A stretch of DNA of 33,923 nucleotides from an uncultured Collinsella sp. (GTDB lineage Bacteria; Actinomycetota; Coriobacteriia; Coriobacteriales; Coriobacteriaceae). The position numbers and the translations under genes were made by a program. This document shows, piece after piece, positions 14,061 through 22,665 of the stretch (position 1 is the stretch's first letter; the number at the start of each line of letters is the position of its first letter). The notes beneath the pieces are model-generated. The model saw only the letters and a program-made list of their open reading frames with translations. It searched no databases and was not told where the DNA came from. The DNA lies in NCBI GenBank assembly GCA_958443615.1, contig CAUCLI010000016.1, positions 1-33,923 of the forward strand, in the 5' to 3' direction.

Positions 14061-15668
14061 ATGCGCGATCTTCTGAACACGGGCGTGTCCCGCCGCTCCT
14101 TCCTCGGTCTTGCCGGTGGCGCTGCCGCCGTCGCGGGCCTTGGCCTCGCCGGTTGCGGTGGCGGCGACAAGCCCGCAGGTTCCGCTCCCGCCGAGGGTAC
14201 CGTGGGTGGCGGCGTGATCACCGCCGGCTCTGCCTACACCACCACCAACTTCGATCCTTCCAGCACCTCCTCCGCCCTCGCCTGCGGCACCAACTGGCAT
14301 GTCGTCGAGGGTCTCTACGGCCTCGACTTCCACGATTACAGCGTCTTCAACGAGCTGGCCGCCGGCGATCCCGAGCAGATCGACGACACCACCTACGAGA
14401 TCGCCCTGCGCAAGGACGCCAAGTTCTCCGACGGCACCCCTGTGACCGCCAACGATGTCGCCGACTCCTTCCTGCGCTCCACCGCCGAGGGCAACATCTA
14501 CATCCCGATGCTCGCCCCCATCGCCTCCGTCGAGGCCAAGGACGACGCCACCGTCACCGTCAAGACCACCGTCCCGAACTTCTCCCTGCTGAAGGAGCGT
14601 CTGGCCATCGTCCGCGTCGTGCCCGCCTCCTCCACCAAGGAGGACATGACCGCCAAACCCGTCGGCTCCGGCCCCTGGATGTACGACGTCATCGACGACT
14701 CCAAGGTCGAGATGGTCCCGAACCCGGAGTACAACGGCGATCACCCCGCCAAGGATGAGAAGCTGCACATCGACATCCTCGTCGACCCGACCGCCCGCGT
14801 CCAGGCCCAGCAGGAGGGCACCACGCTTGTCATGGAGATGGTCACCGCCGACGCCGTCGACCAGCTTCAGAACGCCGGCTGCCAGATGGATACCGTCGAT
14901 GGCTTCGGCACCCGCTTCATGCTCTTCAACACCCAGAAGGCCCCGTGGGACAACGTCAACGCCCGTCAGGCCGTCATGTTCGCCCTCGATTACGAGAAGA
15001 TGATCGAGAACGCGTTCGCCGGTCTCGCCACCGCCCCCACCTGCTACCTGCCCAAGTCCTACACCAACTACAACGAGGCCTCCGTCGTCTACAAGCACGA
15101 CCTCGATAAGGCCAAGGCCCTCCTCGAGGAGGCCGGCGTGACCGGTGGCGCCATCAGGCTCCTCACGACCGACAACGAGCAGGTCAAGAGCATGTCCGTC
15201 CAGGTTCAGCAGGACCTCAAGGAGCTCGGCTTCGACGCCGAGATCGTGACCCGCACCTCCGCCGACACCTATGCCGACATCGACGCAGGCGGCGACTTCG
15301 ACCTCCTGCTCGCCCCTGGCGATCCTTCCTGCTTCGGCGCCGACCCCGACCTCCTCATGAACTGGTGGTACGGCGACAACGCCTGGATGAAGGTCCGCGC
15401 CCGCTGGAGCGAGTCCGCCGAGTGGAAGGAGCTCACCGAGCTCATGGCCTCCGCTCTCGGCCAGACCGGCGATGAGCAGCAGAAGACCTGGAACAAGTGC
15501 TTCGACATGATCGCCGAGCAGGCCGTCCTGTACCCGGTCCTCCAGGTCAAGACCGTCACCGCCTCTTGGCGTGACACCCCCAACGGCGAGGGCGTCCGCA
15601 TCGACGGCTTCGAGGGCATCGGCACCACCGGCATGTCCTTCATCGACTGCGCCACGGTTACCGAGTAA
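14061..15668 (+). CDS. satA: Tat-type lipoprotein, peptide-family (family 5) solute-binding protein, probable sialic acid receptor
   Basis: A 535-residue extracytoplasmic substrate-binding lipoprotein. The N-terminus combines a twin-arginine signal (SRRSFLG, residues 10-16) with a lipobox ending Leu-Ala-Gly-Cys32, so it is probably exported folded by Tat and lipid-anchored. The mature part has the DppA/OppA layout (YEIALRKDAKFSDGTPVTANDV is typical). It heads the transporter genes at 15792-19628. The sialic-acid transporter SatABCD of Haemophilus ducreyi uses the same family and gene layout (established). The link here rests on that layout plus the adjacent nanA, nanK and nanE. ATG 14061 follows GGAG at 5 bases; an upstream in-frame TTG at 14046 would spoil the signal. 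A terminator follows at 15729, probably to give excess binding protein. It could instead carry peptides. Confidence 0.88.
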   Translation: MRDLLNTGVSRRSFLGLAGGAAAVAGLGLAGCGGGDKPAGSAPAEGTVGGGVITAGSAYTTTNFDPSSTSSALACGTNWHVVEGLYGLDFHDYSVFNELAAGDPEQIDDTTYEIALRKDAKFSDGTPVTANDVADSFLRSTAEGNIYIPMLAPIASVEAKDDATVTVKTTVPNFSLLKERLAIVRVVPASSTKEDMTAKPVGSGPWMYDVIDDSKVEMVPNPEYNGDHPAKDEKLHIDILVDPTARVQAQQEGTTLVMEMVTADAVDQLQNAGCQMDTVDGFGTRFMLFNTQKAPWDNVNARQAVMFALDYEKMIENAFAGLATAPTCYLPKSYTNYNEASVVYKHDLDKAKALLEEAGVTGGAIRLLTTDNEQVKSMSVQVQQDLKELGFDAEIVTRTSADTYADIDAGGDFDLLLAPGDPSCFGADPDLLMNWWYGDNAWMKVRARWSESAEWKELTELMASALGQTGDEQQKTWNKCFDMIAEQAVLYPVLQVKTVTASWRDTPNGEGVRIDGFEGIGTTGMSFIDCATVTE

Positions 15669-15728
15669 CAAGGTTGCAATGCCCGAAGGCCGAGCACCCG
15701 CTCGGATGTGATTCGGGTATATGAGCGT

Positions 15729-15764
15729 GGGGCTCGGGTGACATGGTCCGCCCGGGCCCCTTTT
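15729..15764 (+). terminator. Attenuating terminator between satA and satB
   Basis: GGGGCTCGGG (15729-15738) pairs with CCCGGGCCCC (15751-15760), with one T/G wobble, followed by TTTT. Because satB-D follow in the same direction without a better promoter, it probably tunes the ratio of binding protein to membrane parts. Confidence 0.7.
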
Positions 15765-15791
15765 GGTTCTGTAGATGTAGAGGGGGAAGAA

Positions 15792-16751
15792 GTGAATAAC
15801 CTTTTGCGCCTCATCGGACGACGTCTCGTCGCGCTGCCCATCATGGCATTGGGCGTCACGCTTCTGGTGTTCGGCCTCATGTCGTTCACCGATCCGAGTA
15901 TTCCTGCGCGCAACGCCCTCGGCGAGGGCGCCTCGCAGGAGGCGATTGAACAGTATATGGAGGACCAGGGGCTGAACGACCCGCTGCCCGAGCGGTACGT
16001 GAACTACATCGGCGGTCTGCTCCACGGCGACCTCGGCACCTATGGCGCCGGTCGCACACCGGTCATCGACCGCATCTCTACCGCGTTGCCCGTCACGATG
16101 CAGCTGACCTTCATCGGACTCATCATCGGTGCCGTGGTCTCGTTCGTGCTGGGCGTCATCGCCGCGCTGTACCGCGACAAGTGGCCCGATCAGCTGATCC
16201 GCGTGTTCTCCATCGCCGGCATCGCGACGCCGTCCTTCTGGTTCGCCGTCCTTTTGATCTTGCTGTTCTCGTCGTACATGCACGTCTTGCCCGCATCCGG
16301 CCCGCTGCCCCACTTCACGAGCAACCCCGGCGGCTACATGGCCCGCATGCTCATGCCCGCCATCGCGTTGGCCTTCCCGCTCACCGGCCAGATGACCCGC
16401 ATCGTTCGTACGGCCATGGTCGAGGAGCTCGATAAGGACTACGTCCGCACCGCTCGCGGCGGCGGCCTGCCCGAGTTCGTCGTCATCGCCCGCAACGTGC
16501 TGCGCAACGCGCTCATCACCCCCGTCACCACGCTCGGCCTGAAGATCGGCTACCTCATGGGCGGCGCCGTCGTCATCGAGGTCATCTTCAACCTGCCCGG
16601 CATGGGCACGGCCATCCTCGCCGGCATCACCGGCGGCGAGACGATGCTCGTCCAGGGCGTCGTCATCGTCGTGGCCCTGGCCTTCGTCATCATCAACATC
16701 GTGGTTGACATGCTCTATCTGCTCATCAACCCGCGCATTAGGACGGTGTAG
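15792..16751 (+). CDS. satB: ABC transporter permease (DppB type), sialic acid transporter
   Basis: A 319-residue inner-membrane permease of the BPD_transp_1/DppB family. There is an N-terminal membrane segment (LPIMALGVTLLVFGLM), then a periplasm-facing loop with the family-typical DPSIPARNALGEGA and LGTYGAGRTPVIDRI, then five more segments. The EAA loop that contacts the ATPase is ELDKDYVRTARGGGLPEFVVI around residues 215-235. The GTG at 15792 is chosen because AGGGGG lies 5 bases upstream and the protein then begins NNLLRLIGRRL, normal for DppB; the frame is open to 15708 but without character. It follows satA and is 3 bases from satC. It forms the heterodimeric pore with the membrane half of SatC. 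Confidence 0.9.
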   Translation: MNNLLRLIGRRLVALPIMALGVTLLVFGLMSFTDPSIPARNALGEGASQEAIEQYMEDQGLNDPLPERYVNYIGGLLHGDLGTYGAGRTPVIDRISTALPVTMQLTFIGLIIGAVVSFVLGVIAALYRDKWPDQLIRVFSIAGIATPSFWFAVLLILLFSSYMHVLPASGPLPHFTSNPGGYMARMLMPAIALAFPLTGQMTRIVRTAMVEELDKDYVRTARGGGLPEFVVIARNVLRNALITPVTTLGLKIGYLMGGAVVIEVIFNLPGMGTAILAGITGGETMLVQGVVIVVALAFVIINIVVDMLYLLINPRIRTV

Positions 16752-16754
16752 GCC

Positions 16755-18809
16755 ATGGTTAAGATTCGTGAAGAGCAAACCGCTAAGCTCGAGGAGGCGG
16801 CTTCCCGCGGCATGAAGTTCGGCGGCTTCAAGAACATGAGGATGAGCAGCAAGATCTCCCTCGTCCTTCTTGTCTTGGTGGCGCTTACCGCGATCCTGGC
16901 TCCCCTGATCGCCCCGCATGACCCGCTCGAGATCTTCACCGCGCGTCAGGCGCCCGGCGACGGCTTTTTGTTCGGAACCGACGACAAGGGCCGTGACATT
17001 CTGTCCCGCATGCTCTACGGCGGGCGCTACTCCCTCGTGATCGGCTTCGGTGCCACCTTGTTCGCCCTGTTCTTCGGTTCGATCGTCGGCGCCATCGCCG
17101 CGGTGGCCCGCAAGAGCGTCTCCGAGGTCATCATGCGCGTCCTGGACATCATCATGTCCGTCCCCGGTATCGCGCTCGCGGCCGTCCTCGTCTTGATTTT
17201 GGGCAACTCCGTCCCGGCGATCATCTTCTCCATCGGCTTCATGTACACGCCGCAGATCGCCCGCATCGTCCGCGCGAACATCGTGTCCGAGTACGGTGAG
17301 GACTACGTCCGAGCCGTCATCGTCTCCGGCGCCCAGGCCCCGTGGATCCTCATCAAGCACGTTCTGCGCAACTGCATCGCGCCCATCATGGTCTTCACCG
17401 TGACGCTCGTTGCGGACGCCATCATCTTCGAGGCGTCCCTGACCTTCATCGGCGCCGGCATCACCGAGCCCACCGCCACGTGGGGCAACATCCTCGCCGA
17501 CGCCCGCGGCGGCGTGCTCGCCGGCCGCTGGTGGCAGGCGCTCTTCCCGGGTATCGCTATCATGGTCACCTGCCTTGCCCTGAACATCCTCTCCGAGGGC
17601 CTGACCGACGCCATGGCGGCCAAGCCCGGCGCGATGGTCGCCAGCGACGATGAGGACGTCGAGAGCCGCCGTGCCGACGACATCCTCGCCTCCGACCCCG
17701 TCCGTGCTTACGCCGAGCAGGCTGAGAGCCTCAACCGTCGTCTCGCCGCGCTGCGCGAGGTTGAGCTGCAGCGCACCGACCGCCATGTGCCCGACCTGTC
17801 CGTCGAGCCGCTGCTGCAGGTCAAGAACCTGAGCATCCAGTTCGACACCCACGGCGACGTCAAGGTCGTCGACAGCGTCAGCTTCGATGTCCGACCCGGC
17901 CAGTGCATGGCGCTCGTGGGCGAGTCCGGCTGCGGCAAGTCCATCACCACCAAGGTGATCATGAGCCTCACCGATCCCAACGAGACCGTCACCGGCGAGG
18001 TTCTCTTCGGCGGCACCGACCTGCTCAAGCTCACCAAGGACGAGCATCGCAAGCTGCTCGGCCACGAGATCGCCATGGTCCTCCCCGACGACCCGTCCTC
18101 CCTGAACCCCCCGAAGCCCACCACCCCCCCGACGGAGCAGCTCACGAGCCGCGGCGGCACCCGTTCCGCCGAGGAGCTCCTCGAGCTCGTCGGCCTCGAT
18201 CCCAAGCGCACGCTCGAGAGCTATCCGCACGAGCTCTCCGGCGGCCAGCGCCAGCGCGTCCTCATCGCCATGGCCCTGACCCGCGACCCGAAGCTCATCA
18301 TCTGCGACGAGCCCACCACCGCCCTGGACGTGACCGTCCAGAAGCAGGTCATCAAGCTTCTGAACGACCTTCAGGCCAAGCTCGGCTTCGCCATGATCTT
18401 CGTGTCCCATGACCTGGCGCTCGTCGCCGAGGTCGCGAGCGAGATCACGGTCATGTACGCCGGCCAGGTCATCGAGCAGGCTCCCACCACCGAGCTGCTC
18501 ACCAACCCGATCCACGAGTACACCCGCGGCCTTCTCGGCTCCGTGCTCTCGATCGAGGAGGGCGCCAAGGACGGCTCGCGCCTGCACCAGGTGCCCGGCT
18601 CCGTGCCGTCGCCGCAGGATTTCCCGCGTGGCGACCGCTTCGCTCCGCGTTCGAGCCACCCCACGCTGGGCCTCGATGTCCATCCCGTTATCAAGGAGCT
18701 CCCCGGGAAGAACCACCGCTTCTCCGAGCTGCCTGACGCCTACCTCAAGGAGAACGGTCTCACGCCGTACCTCGAGCGCGTGGCCGCTACCGAGCAGGAG
18801 GTGATGTAG
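16755..18809 (+). CDS. satC: ABC transporter permease-ATPase fusion (DppC-OppD type)
   Basis: A 684-residue natural fusion. Residues 1-300 are a DppC-type permease (membrane segments from residue 33; RDILSRMLYGGRYSL; EAA loop EDYVRAVIVSGAQAPW near 182-197). Residues 352-684 are an OppD-type ATPase with Walker A GESGCGKS (389-396), signature LSGGQRQ (494-500), Walker B LIICDEP (514-520) and H-loop His552. The C-terminal tail has the oligopeptide-family RG/P-rich segment. This permease-ATPase fusion is also known in H. ducreyi SatC and related actinobacterial sialic-acid systems. Odd point: the Q-loop, normally VFQD, reads VLPDD (Pro444 for Gln), followed by a strange PPKPTTPPT run (see findings). 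There is no frameshift, and flanking sequence is normal. ATG 16755 is 3 bases after satB. Confidence 0.9.
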   Translation: MVKIREEQTAKLEEAASRGMKFGGFKNMRMSSKISLVLLVLVALTAILAPLIAPHDPLEIFTARQAPGDGFLFGTDDKGRDILSRMLYGGRYSLVIGFGATLFALFFGSIVGAIAAVARKSVSEVIMRVLDIIMSVPGIALAAVLVLILGNSVPAIIFSIGFMYTPQIARIVRANIVSEYGEDYVRAVIVSGAQAPWILIKHVLRNCIAPIMVFTVTLVADAIIFEASLTFIGAGITEPTATWGNILADARGGVLAGRWWQALFPGIAIMVTCLALNILSEGLTDAMAAKPGAMVASDDEDVESRRADDILASDPVRAYAEQAESLNRRLAALREVELQRTDRHVPDLSVEPLLQVKNLSIQFDTHGDVKVVDSVSFDVRPGQCMALVGESGCGKSITTKVIMSLTDPNETVTGEVLFGGTDLLKLTKDEHRKLLGHEIAMVLPDDPSSLNPPKPTTPPTEQLTSRGGTRSAEELLELVGLDPKRTLESYPHELSGGQRQRVLIAMALTRDPKLIICDEPTTALDVTVQKQVIKLLNDLQAKLGFAMIFVSHDLALVAEVASEITVMYAGQVIEQAPTTELLTNPIHEYTRGLLGSVLSIEEGAKDGSRLHQVPGSVPSPQDFPRGDRFAPRSSHPTLGLDVHPVIKELPGKNHRFSELPDAYLKENGLTPYLERVAATEQEVM

Positions 18810-19628
18810 ATGAGCGACGCCCAGAAGGAGCCGATCATCTTCCTCGACGATATTTCCGTCACGTTCAAGACGCGTACCGGCTCGCTGCTGCACCCCAATC
18901 TGGTGCACGCCGTCAACCATGTGACCATCAAGCTCATGCCCGGCGAGTCCATCGGCATCGTCGGCGAGTCCGGCTGCGGCAAGTCCACCACCGCCAACGT
19001 CATGTGCGGCCTCCAGTCGCCGACCTCGGGCAAGGTCTATTTCAAGGGCGAGGACGTCACCAAGCGCACATCCGACCTTCGCAAGAAGATGGGCCGTGTC
19101 GTCTCGGTCGTGTTCCAGGACCCCGCCACGGCGCTCAATCCCCGAATGATCGTGCACGATCAGCTGCTCGATCCGCTGCTGGTCCATAAGGTCGGCAGCT
19201 CCGCCGAGCAGGAGAGGCGCATCAAGGAGCTCGTGGAGCTCGTCGGCTTGCCGAAGAGCGCCCTGCGCGCCATGCCCGGTCAGCTTTCCGGCGGTCAGCG
19301 CCAGCGCGTCGCCATCGCACGCGCCATGTCCCTCAAGCCGGACGCGATCATCGCCGACGAGCCGACCTCGGCCCTCGACGTTTCCGTGCGCGCGCAGATC
19401 CTGAACCTGCTCACCGACCTCAAGAAGGACCTCGGCCTGTCCATGATGTTCATCTCCCACGACATCCAGACGGTCCGTTACATCTCCGACAAGATCGTGG
19501 TCATGAACCACGGTCAGATTATGGAGGAGGGCCCCGCCAAGCAGGTCTTCGAGCACCCGCAGGATCCCTACACTAAGATGCTGCTCGGGGCGGCGCCCTC
19601 GCTGCTCCACCCCAATCTGGGTAAATAG
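18810..19628 (+). CDS. satD: ABC transporter ATP-binding protein (OppF/DppF type)
   Basis: A 272-residue ATPase that would pair with the ATPase half of SatC to drive import. Walker A is GESGCGKS (52-59), the Q-loop is a normal VFQDPATALNP, the signature is LSGGQRQRVAIARA, Walker B IIADEPTSALD and the H-loop SHDIQTV. It is shorter than typical OppF (about 320) because it ends soon after the HPQDPYTKMLL segment and lacks a long C-terminal tail. The ATG at 18810 follows the satC stop directly, and AGGAGGTGATG just before it is an almost ideal ribosome site, so the two are translationally coupled. A strong terminator follows at 19693. Confidence 0.92.
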   Translation: MSDAQKEPIIFLDDISVTFKTRTGSLLHPNLVHAVNHVTIKLMPGESIGIVGESGCGKSTTANVMCGLQSPTSGKVYFKGEDVTKRTSDLRKKMGRVVSVVFQDPATALNPRMIVHDQLLDPLLVHKVGSSAEQERRIKELVELVGLPKSALRAMPGQLSGGQRQRVAIARAMSLKPDAIIADEPTSALDVSVRAQILNLLTDLKKDLGLSMMFISHDIQTVRYISDKIVVMNHGQIMEEGPAKQVFEHPQDPYTKMLLGAAPSLLHPNLGK

Positions 19629-19692
19629 CGGCTGGATTCCGGATGCCATGGTACCGGTAGCGATCTTTCCGGGCCGTTGCATCGCGGATCGC

Positions 19693-19728
19693 GGGCGCCG
19701 CGCCGCACGCGCGGCGGGGCGCCCTTTT
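19693..19728 (+). terminator. Rho-independent terminator after satD
   Basis: GGGCGCC (19693-19699) pairs with GGCGCCC (19718-19724), extended inward by a GCGCCGC / GCGGCG stem, then TTTT. It separates the transporter genes from nanA. A second stem CCCGGGC / GCCCGGG (19744-19760) just before the nanA ribosome site has no T-run. Confidence 0.8.
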
Positions 19729-19784
19729 CGTTCGTCTGCCGTGCCCGGGCGTTGCCCGGGAGGAGAGTATAAGGAGACTTCCTC

Positions 19785-20705
19785 ATGGCCAACAAGATCT
19801 ACCGCGGCGTCATCCCGCCGGTCGTCGTCCCCGATACCGAGGACCGCAAGCTCGATGTCGCCTCTTTCGAGCGCAATATCAACCGCATGATCGACGCGGG
19901 TGTCGACGGCCTGTTCTTCCTCGGCTCCTCCGGCGAGGTCGTCTTCTCCACCGACGAGCGTCGCGATGAGGTCGTTCGCGAGGCGGTCCGCATCGTCGAC
20001 CATCGCGTGCCCGTGTTCGTCGGCATCATCGACACCGAGACCGAGCGCGTGCTCGAGCATGGCCGCCGCGCCCAGGAGCTCGGCGCCGACGTCCTGGTCG
20101 CCACGTGCCCCTTCTACGCCCTCGGCGGCCTCGCCGAGGTCGAGGAGCACTTCCGCATCCTGCATGAGGAGCTCGACCTCCCAATCTTCGCCTACGACAT
20201 CCCCGTGTGCGTCCACACCAAGCTTCCCTGGAAGCTTTTGGCCAAGCTCGGCGCCGAGGGCGTGCTCGCGGGCGTGAAGGACTCCTCCGGTGACGACATT
20301 TCCTTCCGTTACCTCTGCCAGGAGAACGAGAAGCTCGGCCACCCGATGAGCCTGCTGACCGGTCATGAGATCGTCGTCGACGGCGCGTACCTCTCCGGCG
20401 CGGACGGTTCCGTCCCCGGCCTGGGCAACGTCGACCCCGAGGGTTACGTCCGCATGTGGAAGGCCGCGGAGGCCGGCGATTGGGCGACGGTCAAGCTGGA
20501 GCAGGACAAGCTCAACGAGCTCTCCCACATCTTCGATTGCACCGACGGCGTCCAGGGCTACGGCGCCGGCGTCGGCGCCTTCAAGACCGCCCTCATGCTC
20601 ATGGGCGTCTTCGAGTCCAACCAGATGCTCCGTCCCGTCAAGCCCCTGTCGGGTGCCAACGTCGAGGCCATCCGCGGCGTGCTCACCGAGTGCGGTCTGC
20701 TCTAG
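19785..20705 (+). CDS. nanA: N-acetylneuraminate lyase (DapA/NanA family)
   Basis: A 306-residue (beta/alpha)8 class I aldolase, expected to split N-acetylneuraminate into N-acetylmannosamine and pyruvate in the cytoplasm. The Schiff-base lysine is in LAGVKDSSGD (Lys165) and the catalytic tyrosine in FAYDIPV (Tyr137), the same residue numbers as in E. coli NanA. The substrate-carboxylate loop is GSSGE (47-51), a variant of the usual GS/TTGE. ATG 19785 has AAGGAG at 8 bases. A terminator and a GC hairpin lie upstream, so expression depends on read-through or an unseen promoter. nanK follows after 12 bases. A dihydrodipicolinate synthase or other family lyase is possible on motifs alone; the nanK and nanE neighbours favour NanA. 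Confidence 0.92.
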   Translation: MANKIYRGVIPPVVVPDTEDRKLDVASFERNINRMIDAGVDGLFFLGSSGEVVFSTDERRDEVVREAVRIVDHRVPVFVGIIDTETERVLEHGRRAQELGADVLVATCPFYALGGLAEVEEHFRILHEELDLPIFAYDIPVCVHTKLPWKLLAKLGAEGVLAGVKDSSGDDISFRYLCQENEKLGHPMSLLTGHEIVVDGAYLSGADGSVPGLGNVDPEGYVRMWKAAEAGDWATVKLEQDKLNELSHIFDCTDGVQGYGAGVGAFKTALMLMGVFESNQMLRPVKPLSGANVEAIRGVLTECGLL

Positions 20706-20717
20706 TCGGAGGTAATC

Positions 20718-21683
20718 ATGGCTGATACGCGTTACGTTTGCTCCGTCGATATCGGCGGAACCAAGATCGCAAGCGCCATCATGGAGTATCCGGCGGACGG
20801 CTCCCGCCCGCATCCGGTGTATGAGGCCGAGATCCCGACGAACGCCTCGGAAGGCGGCGAGGTCGTCTATTCCCGCATCGAGGGCGCCATCCGCGATGCC
20901 CTCGCGAGCGATCCCGACCGCGAGGTCCTCGGCGTCGGTGTGGCCGCGGCGGGCGTCGTCGATCCTAAGACCGGCTCCATCGCCTATGCCAATGAGATCA
21001 TGCCCGGCTGGAGCGGCATCGAGCTCGGGCCGCGTCTGCGCGAGGCGCTCGGCATGCCTGTCGCCGTCGTCGGCGACGTTCAAGCCCATGGTCTCGGCGA
21101 GGCCCACTGGGGTGTCGGGCGCGATCGGTATTCTGTGCTCTGCCTCGGCATCGGCACCGGCATCGGCGGCGCGTATGTCGAGGATGGCCGCGTCATGCGC
21201 GGCTTTCACGGCGCCGCGGGCCATATGGGCCACATCGAGTCCACGGCCGCCCAGGGCATCCCCTGCGCCTGCGGGCGCTCGGGGCATCTGGAGTCCGTCG
21301 CCTCCGGCACCTCCATCGGCCGCATGTTCGAGGAGCGTTACGGCCGTGTGGACGAGTCCCGCCCCACCGTCGGCCGCGACGTGAACGATCTGTGCCGCGC
21401 CGGTGACGAACGCGCCGTCTCCGTCATCCATGATGCCGGCTTCGCGCTCGGCGCGAGTCTGGGTTCCCTTGCCAACATCCTCGATCCCGAGGTCATCGTC
21501 TTGTCTGGCGGCGTGATCCACCAGGGTCCCGACTGGCGCAGTGAGACGTGGAAGACGAGTGTTGCGGAGGGTTATGCGAGCCAGGCGCTCGACCCGCTGC
21601 TCTCGACTCCGATTCTCATCGGCGAGCTCGAGGGCGACGCACCGCTCATCGGCGCCGCCGAACATCTCTTGGCATCTCTGTAA
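20718..21683 (+). CDS. nanK: ROK-family kinase, probable N-acetylmannosamine kinase
   Basis: A 321-residue ROK sugar kinase. It has the phosphate loop VDIGGTKIA (from Asp11), the catalytic Asp120 in VVGDVQAHGLGEA, the second ATP motif GIGTGIGGAYV, and the ROK zinc region GHMGHIE...CACGRSGHLE. The fourth zinc ligand, normally Cys in CxCGxxGCxE, is His190 here; with His169, Cys183 and Cys185 zinc could still bind. In context it phosphorylates ManNAc to ManNAc-6-P with ATP. GGAGG precedes ATG 20718, 12 bases after nanA, so the two form one transcript. ROK proteins vary in sugar specificity (glucose, fructose, GlcNAc), so ManNAc is inferred from neighbours. There is no N-terminal helix-turn-helix, so it is a kinase rather than a ROK repressor. 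Confidence 0.9.
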   Translation: MADTRYVCSVDIGGTKIASAIMEYPADGSRPHPVYEAEIPTNASEGGEVVYSRIEGAIRDALASDPDREVLGVGVAAAGVVDPKTGSIAYANEIMPGWSGIELGPRLREALGMPVAVVGDVQAHGLGEAHWGVGRDRYSVLCLGIGTGIGGAYVEDGRVMRGFHGAAGHMGHIESTAAQGIPCACGRSGHLESVASGTSIGRMFEERYGRVDESRPTVGRDVNDLCRAGDERAVSVIHDAGFALGASLGSLANILDPEVIVLSGGVIHQGPDWRSETWKTSVAEGYASQALDPLLSTPILIGELEGDAPLIGAAEHLLASL

Positions 21684-21694
21684 TGTAGGCGCCC

Positions 21695-21728
21695 CGGCCC
21701 GATCGCACAGGTGCGGTCGGGCCGCTTT
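21695..21728 (+). terminator. Terminator-like hairpin between nanK and nanE
   Basis: CGGCCCGATCGCAC (21695-21708) pairs with GTGCGGTCGGGCCG (21711-21724), with one mismatch, followed by only CTTT. GGCGCC repeats flank it and can extend the stem. It is probably a partial terminator that lowers nanE relative to nanA-nanK. Confidence 0.6.
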
Positions 21729-21761
21729 GGCGCCTGGACCTTTAATTTGAAAGGGGAATGC

Positions 21762-22442
21762 ATGCATCCCATCATCGAATCGCTCAAGGGCAAGCTCATC
21801 GTGAGCGTCCAGGCCTACCCCGGCGAGCCCCTGCGCACCCCGGAGATCATGGCGAGCATGTCCCGCGCGTGCGAGCTGGGTGGCGCGGCGGCGATCCGCT
21901 GCCAGGGACTGTCCGACATCGCCGCCATCAAGGGCCGTGTCGAGATCCCGGTCATCGGATTGTGGAAGGACGGCCATGAGGGCGTCTACATCACGCCCAC
22001 GTTGCGCCACGCGCGCGCTTGCGTTGCCGCCGGGGCGGATATCGTCGCCATCGATGCGACCGACCGACCCCGCCCGGACGGCAAGACGCTCGAGGAGACG
22101 GTGCGTCCGCTGCAGGAGGAGGGCGTCCTGCTCATGGCGGACTGCATGACCATCGAGGATATCTGCCGCGCGGTGGAGCTCGGTTTCGACTTGGTCTCCA
22201 CCACGCTCTCTCACAACAAGCCCGCCATCGAGACCACGCTCGACGAGGGCCCGGATCTGCCGCTTCTGCGCCAGGCGACCGCCGAGTTCCCCGATTTGCC
22301 CATCATCTGCGAGGGTCATGTCCATACCCCGGCGGAGGGCCGCGCCGCGATCGACGCGGGTGCCTGGGCGGTCGTCGTGGGTACCGCCATCACGCATCCC
22401 ACGAGTTTGACCTCTTGGTTCAAGGCGGCCATCGACGCATAG
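21762..22442 (+). CDS. nanE: N-acetylmannosamine-6-phosphate 2-epimerase
   Basis: A 226-residue TIM-barrel enzyme converting ManNAc-6-P to GlcNAc-6-P, the last nan-specific step. Conserved segments include KLIVSVQAYPGEPLR, the catalytic lysine in IGLWKDG (Lys69), ITPT, VAIDATDRPRP, LMADC, and ICEGHVHTPAEG followed by VVVGTAITHP near the C-terminus. Length is normal (about 225-235). ATG 21762 is preferred because AAAGGGG lies 5 bases upstream and the family N-terminus is MHPIIESLKGKLIVS. An ATG four bases earlier is out of frame. It follows nanK after a terminator-like hairpin and ends in a strong terminator. GlcNAc-6-P would then need NagA and NagB, which are not in this window. Confidence 0.95.
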   Translation: MHPIIESLKGKLIVSVQAYPGEPLRTPEIMASMSRACELGGAAAIRCQGLSDIAAIKGRVEIPVIGLWKDGHEGVYITPTLRHARACVAAGADIVAIDATDRPRPDGKTLEETVRPLQEEGVLLMADCMTIEDICRAVELGFDLVSTTLSHNKPAIETTLDEGPDLPLLRQATAEFPDLPIICEGHVHTPAEGRAAIDAGAWAVVVGTAITHPTSLTSWFKAAIDA

Positions 22443-22471
22443 GCGAGGTCTTCTCCCAATCTGAACGCCTG

Positions 22472-22510
22472 ACGACGGGCGCCCTTGCGACTGGGGCGCC
22501 CGTCGTTTTT
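22472..22510 (+). terminator. Rho-independent terminator after nanE
   Basis: A perfect 13-bp stem, ACGACGGGCGCCC (22472-22484) / GGGCGCCCGTCGT (22494-22506), with TTTTT overlapping and following. It ends the sat/nan series. Confidence 0.92.
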
Positions 22511-22665
22511 CAGCCCCGCCCCATATTCCCGCCCATCGTCGATGATCCGATTTTGGGAGATGCGCTTCGTTGATTGGAAACAGGGGGATGTTCCAGCTCC
22601 GAGGGCGGTATCATGGGTGGGATTAAGACGCGAGGGGATCTCGCGCGAAGGCAAGGAGGGTACGC

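Noticed and set aside
13995..22397. An 8.4-kb minus-strand open reading frame through the whole sat/nan region
   Set aside because: It is an artefact of strong codon bias (C/G third positions) in the plus-strand genes. Its translation is Asp/Gly/Val/Leu/Arg-rich with no family motif, and the opposite-strand genes have complete catalytic motifs.
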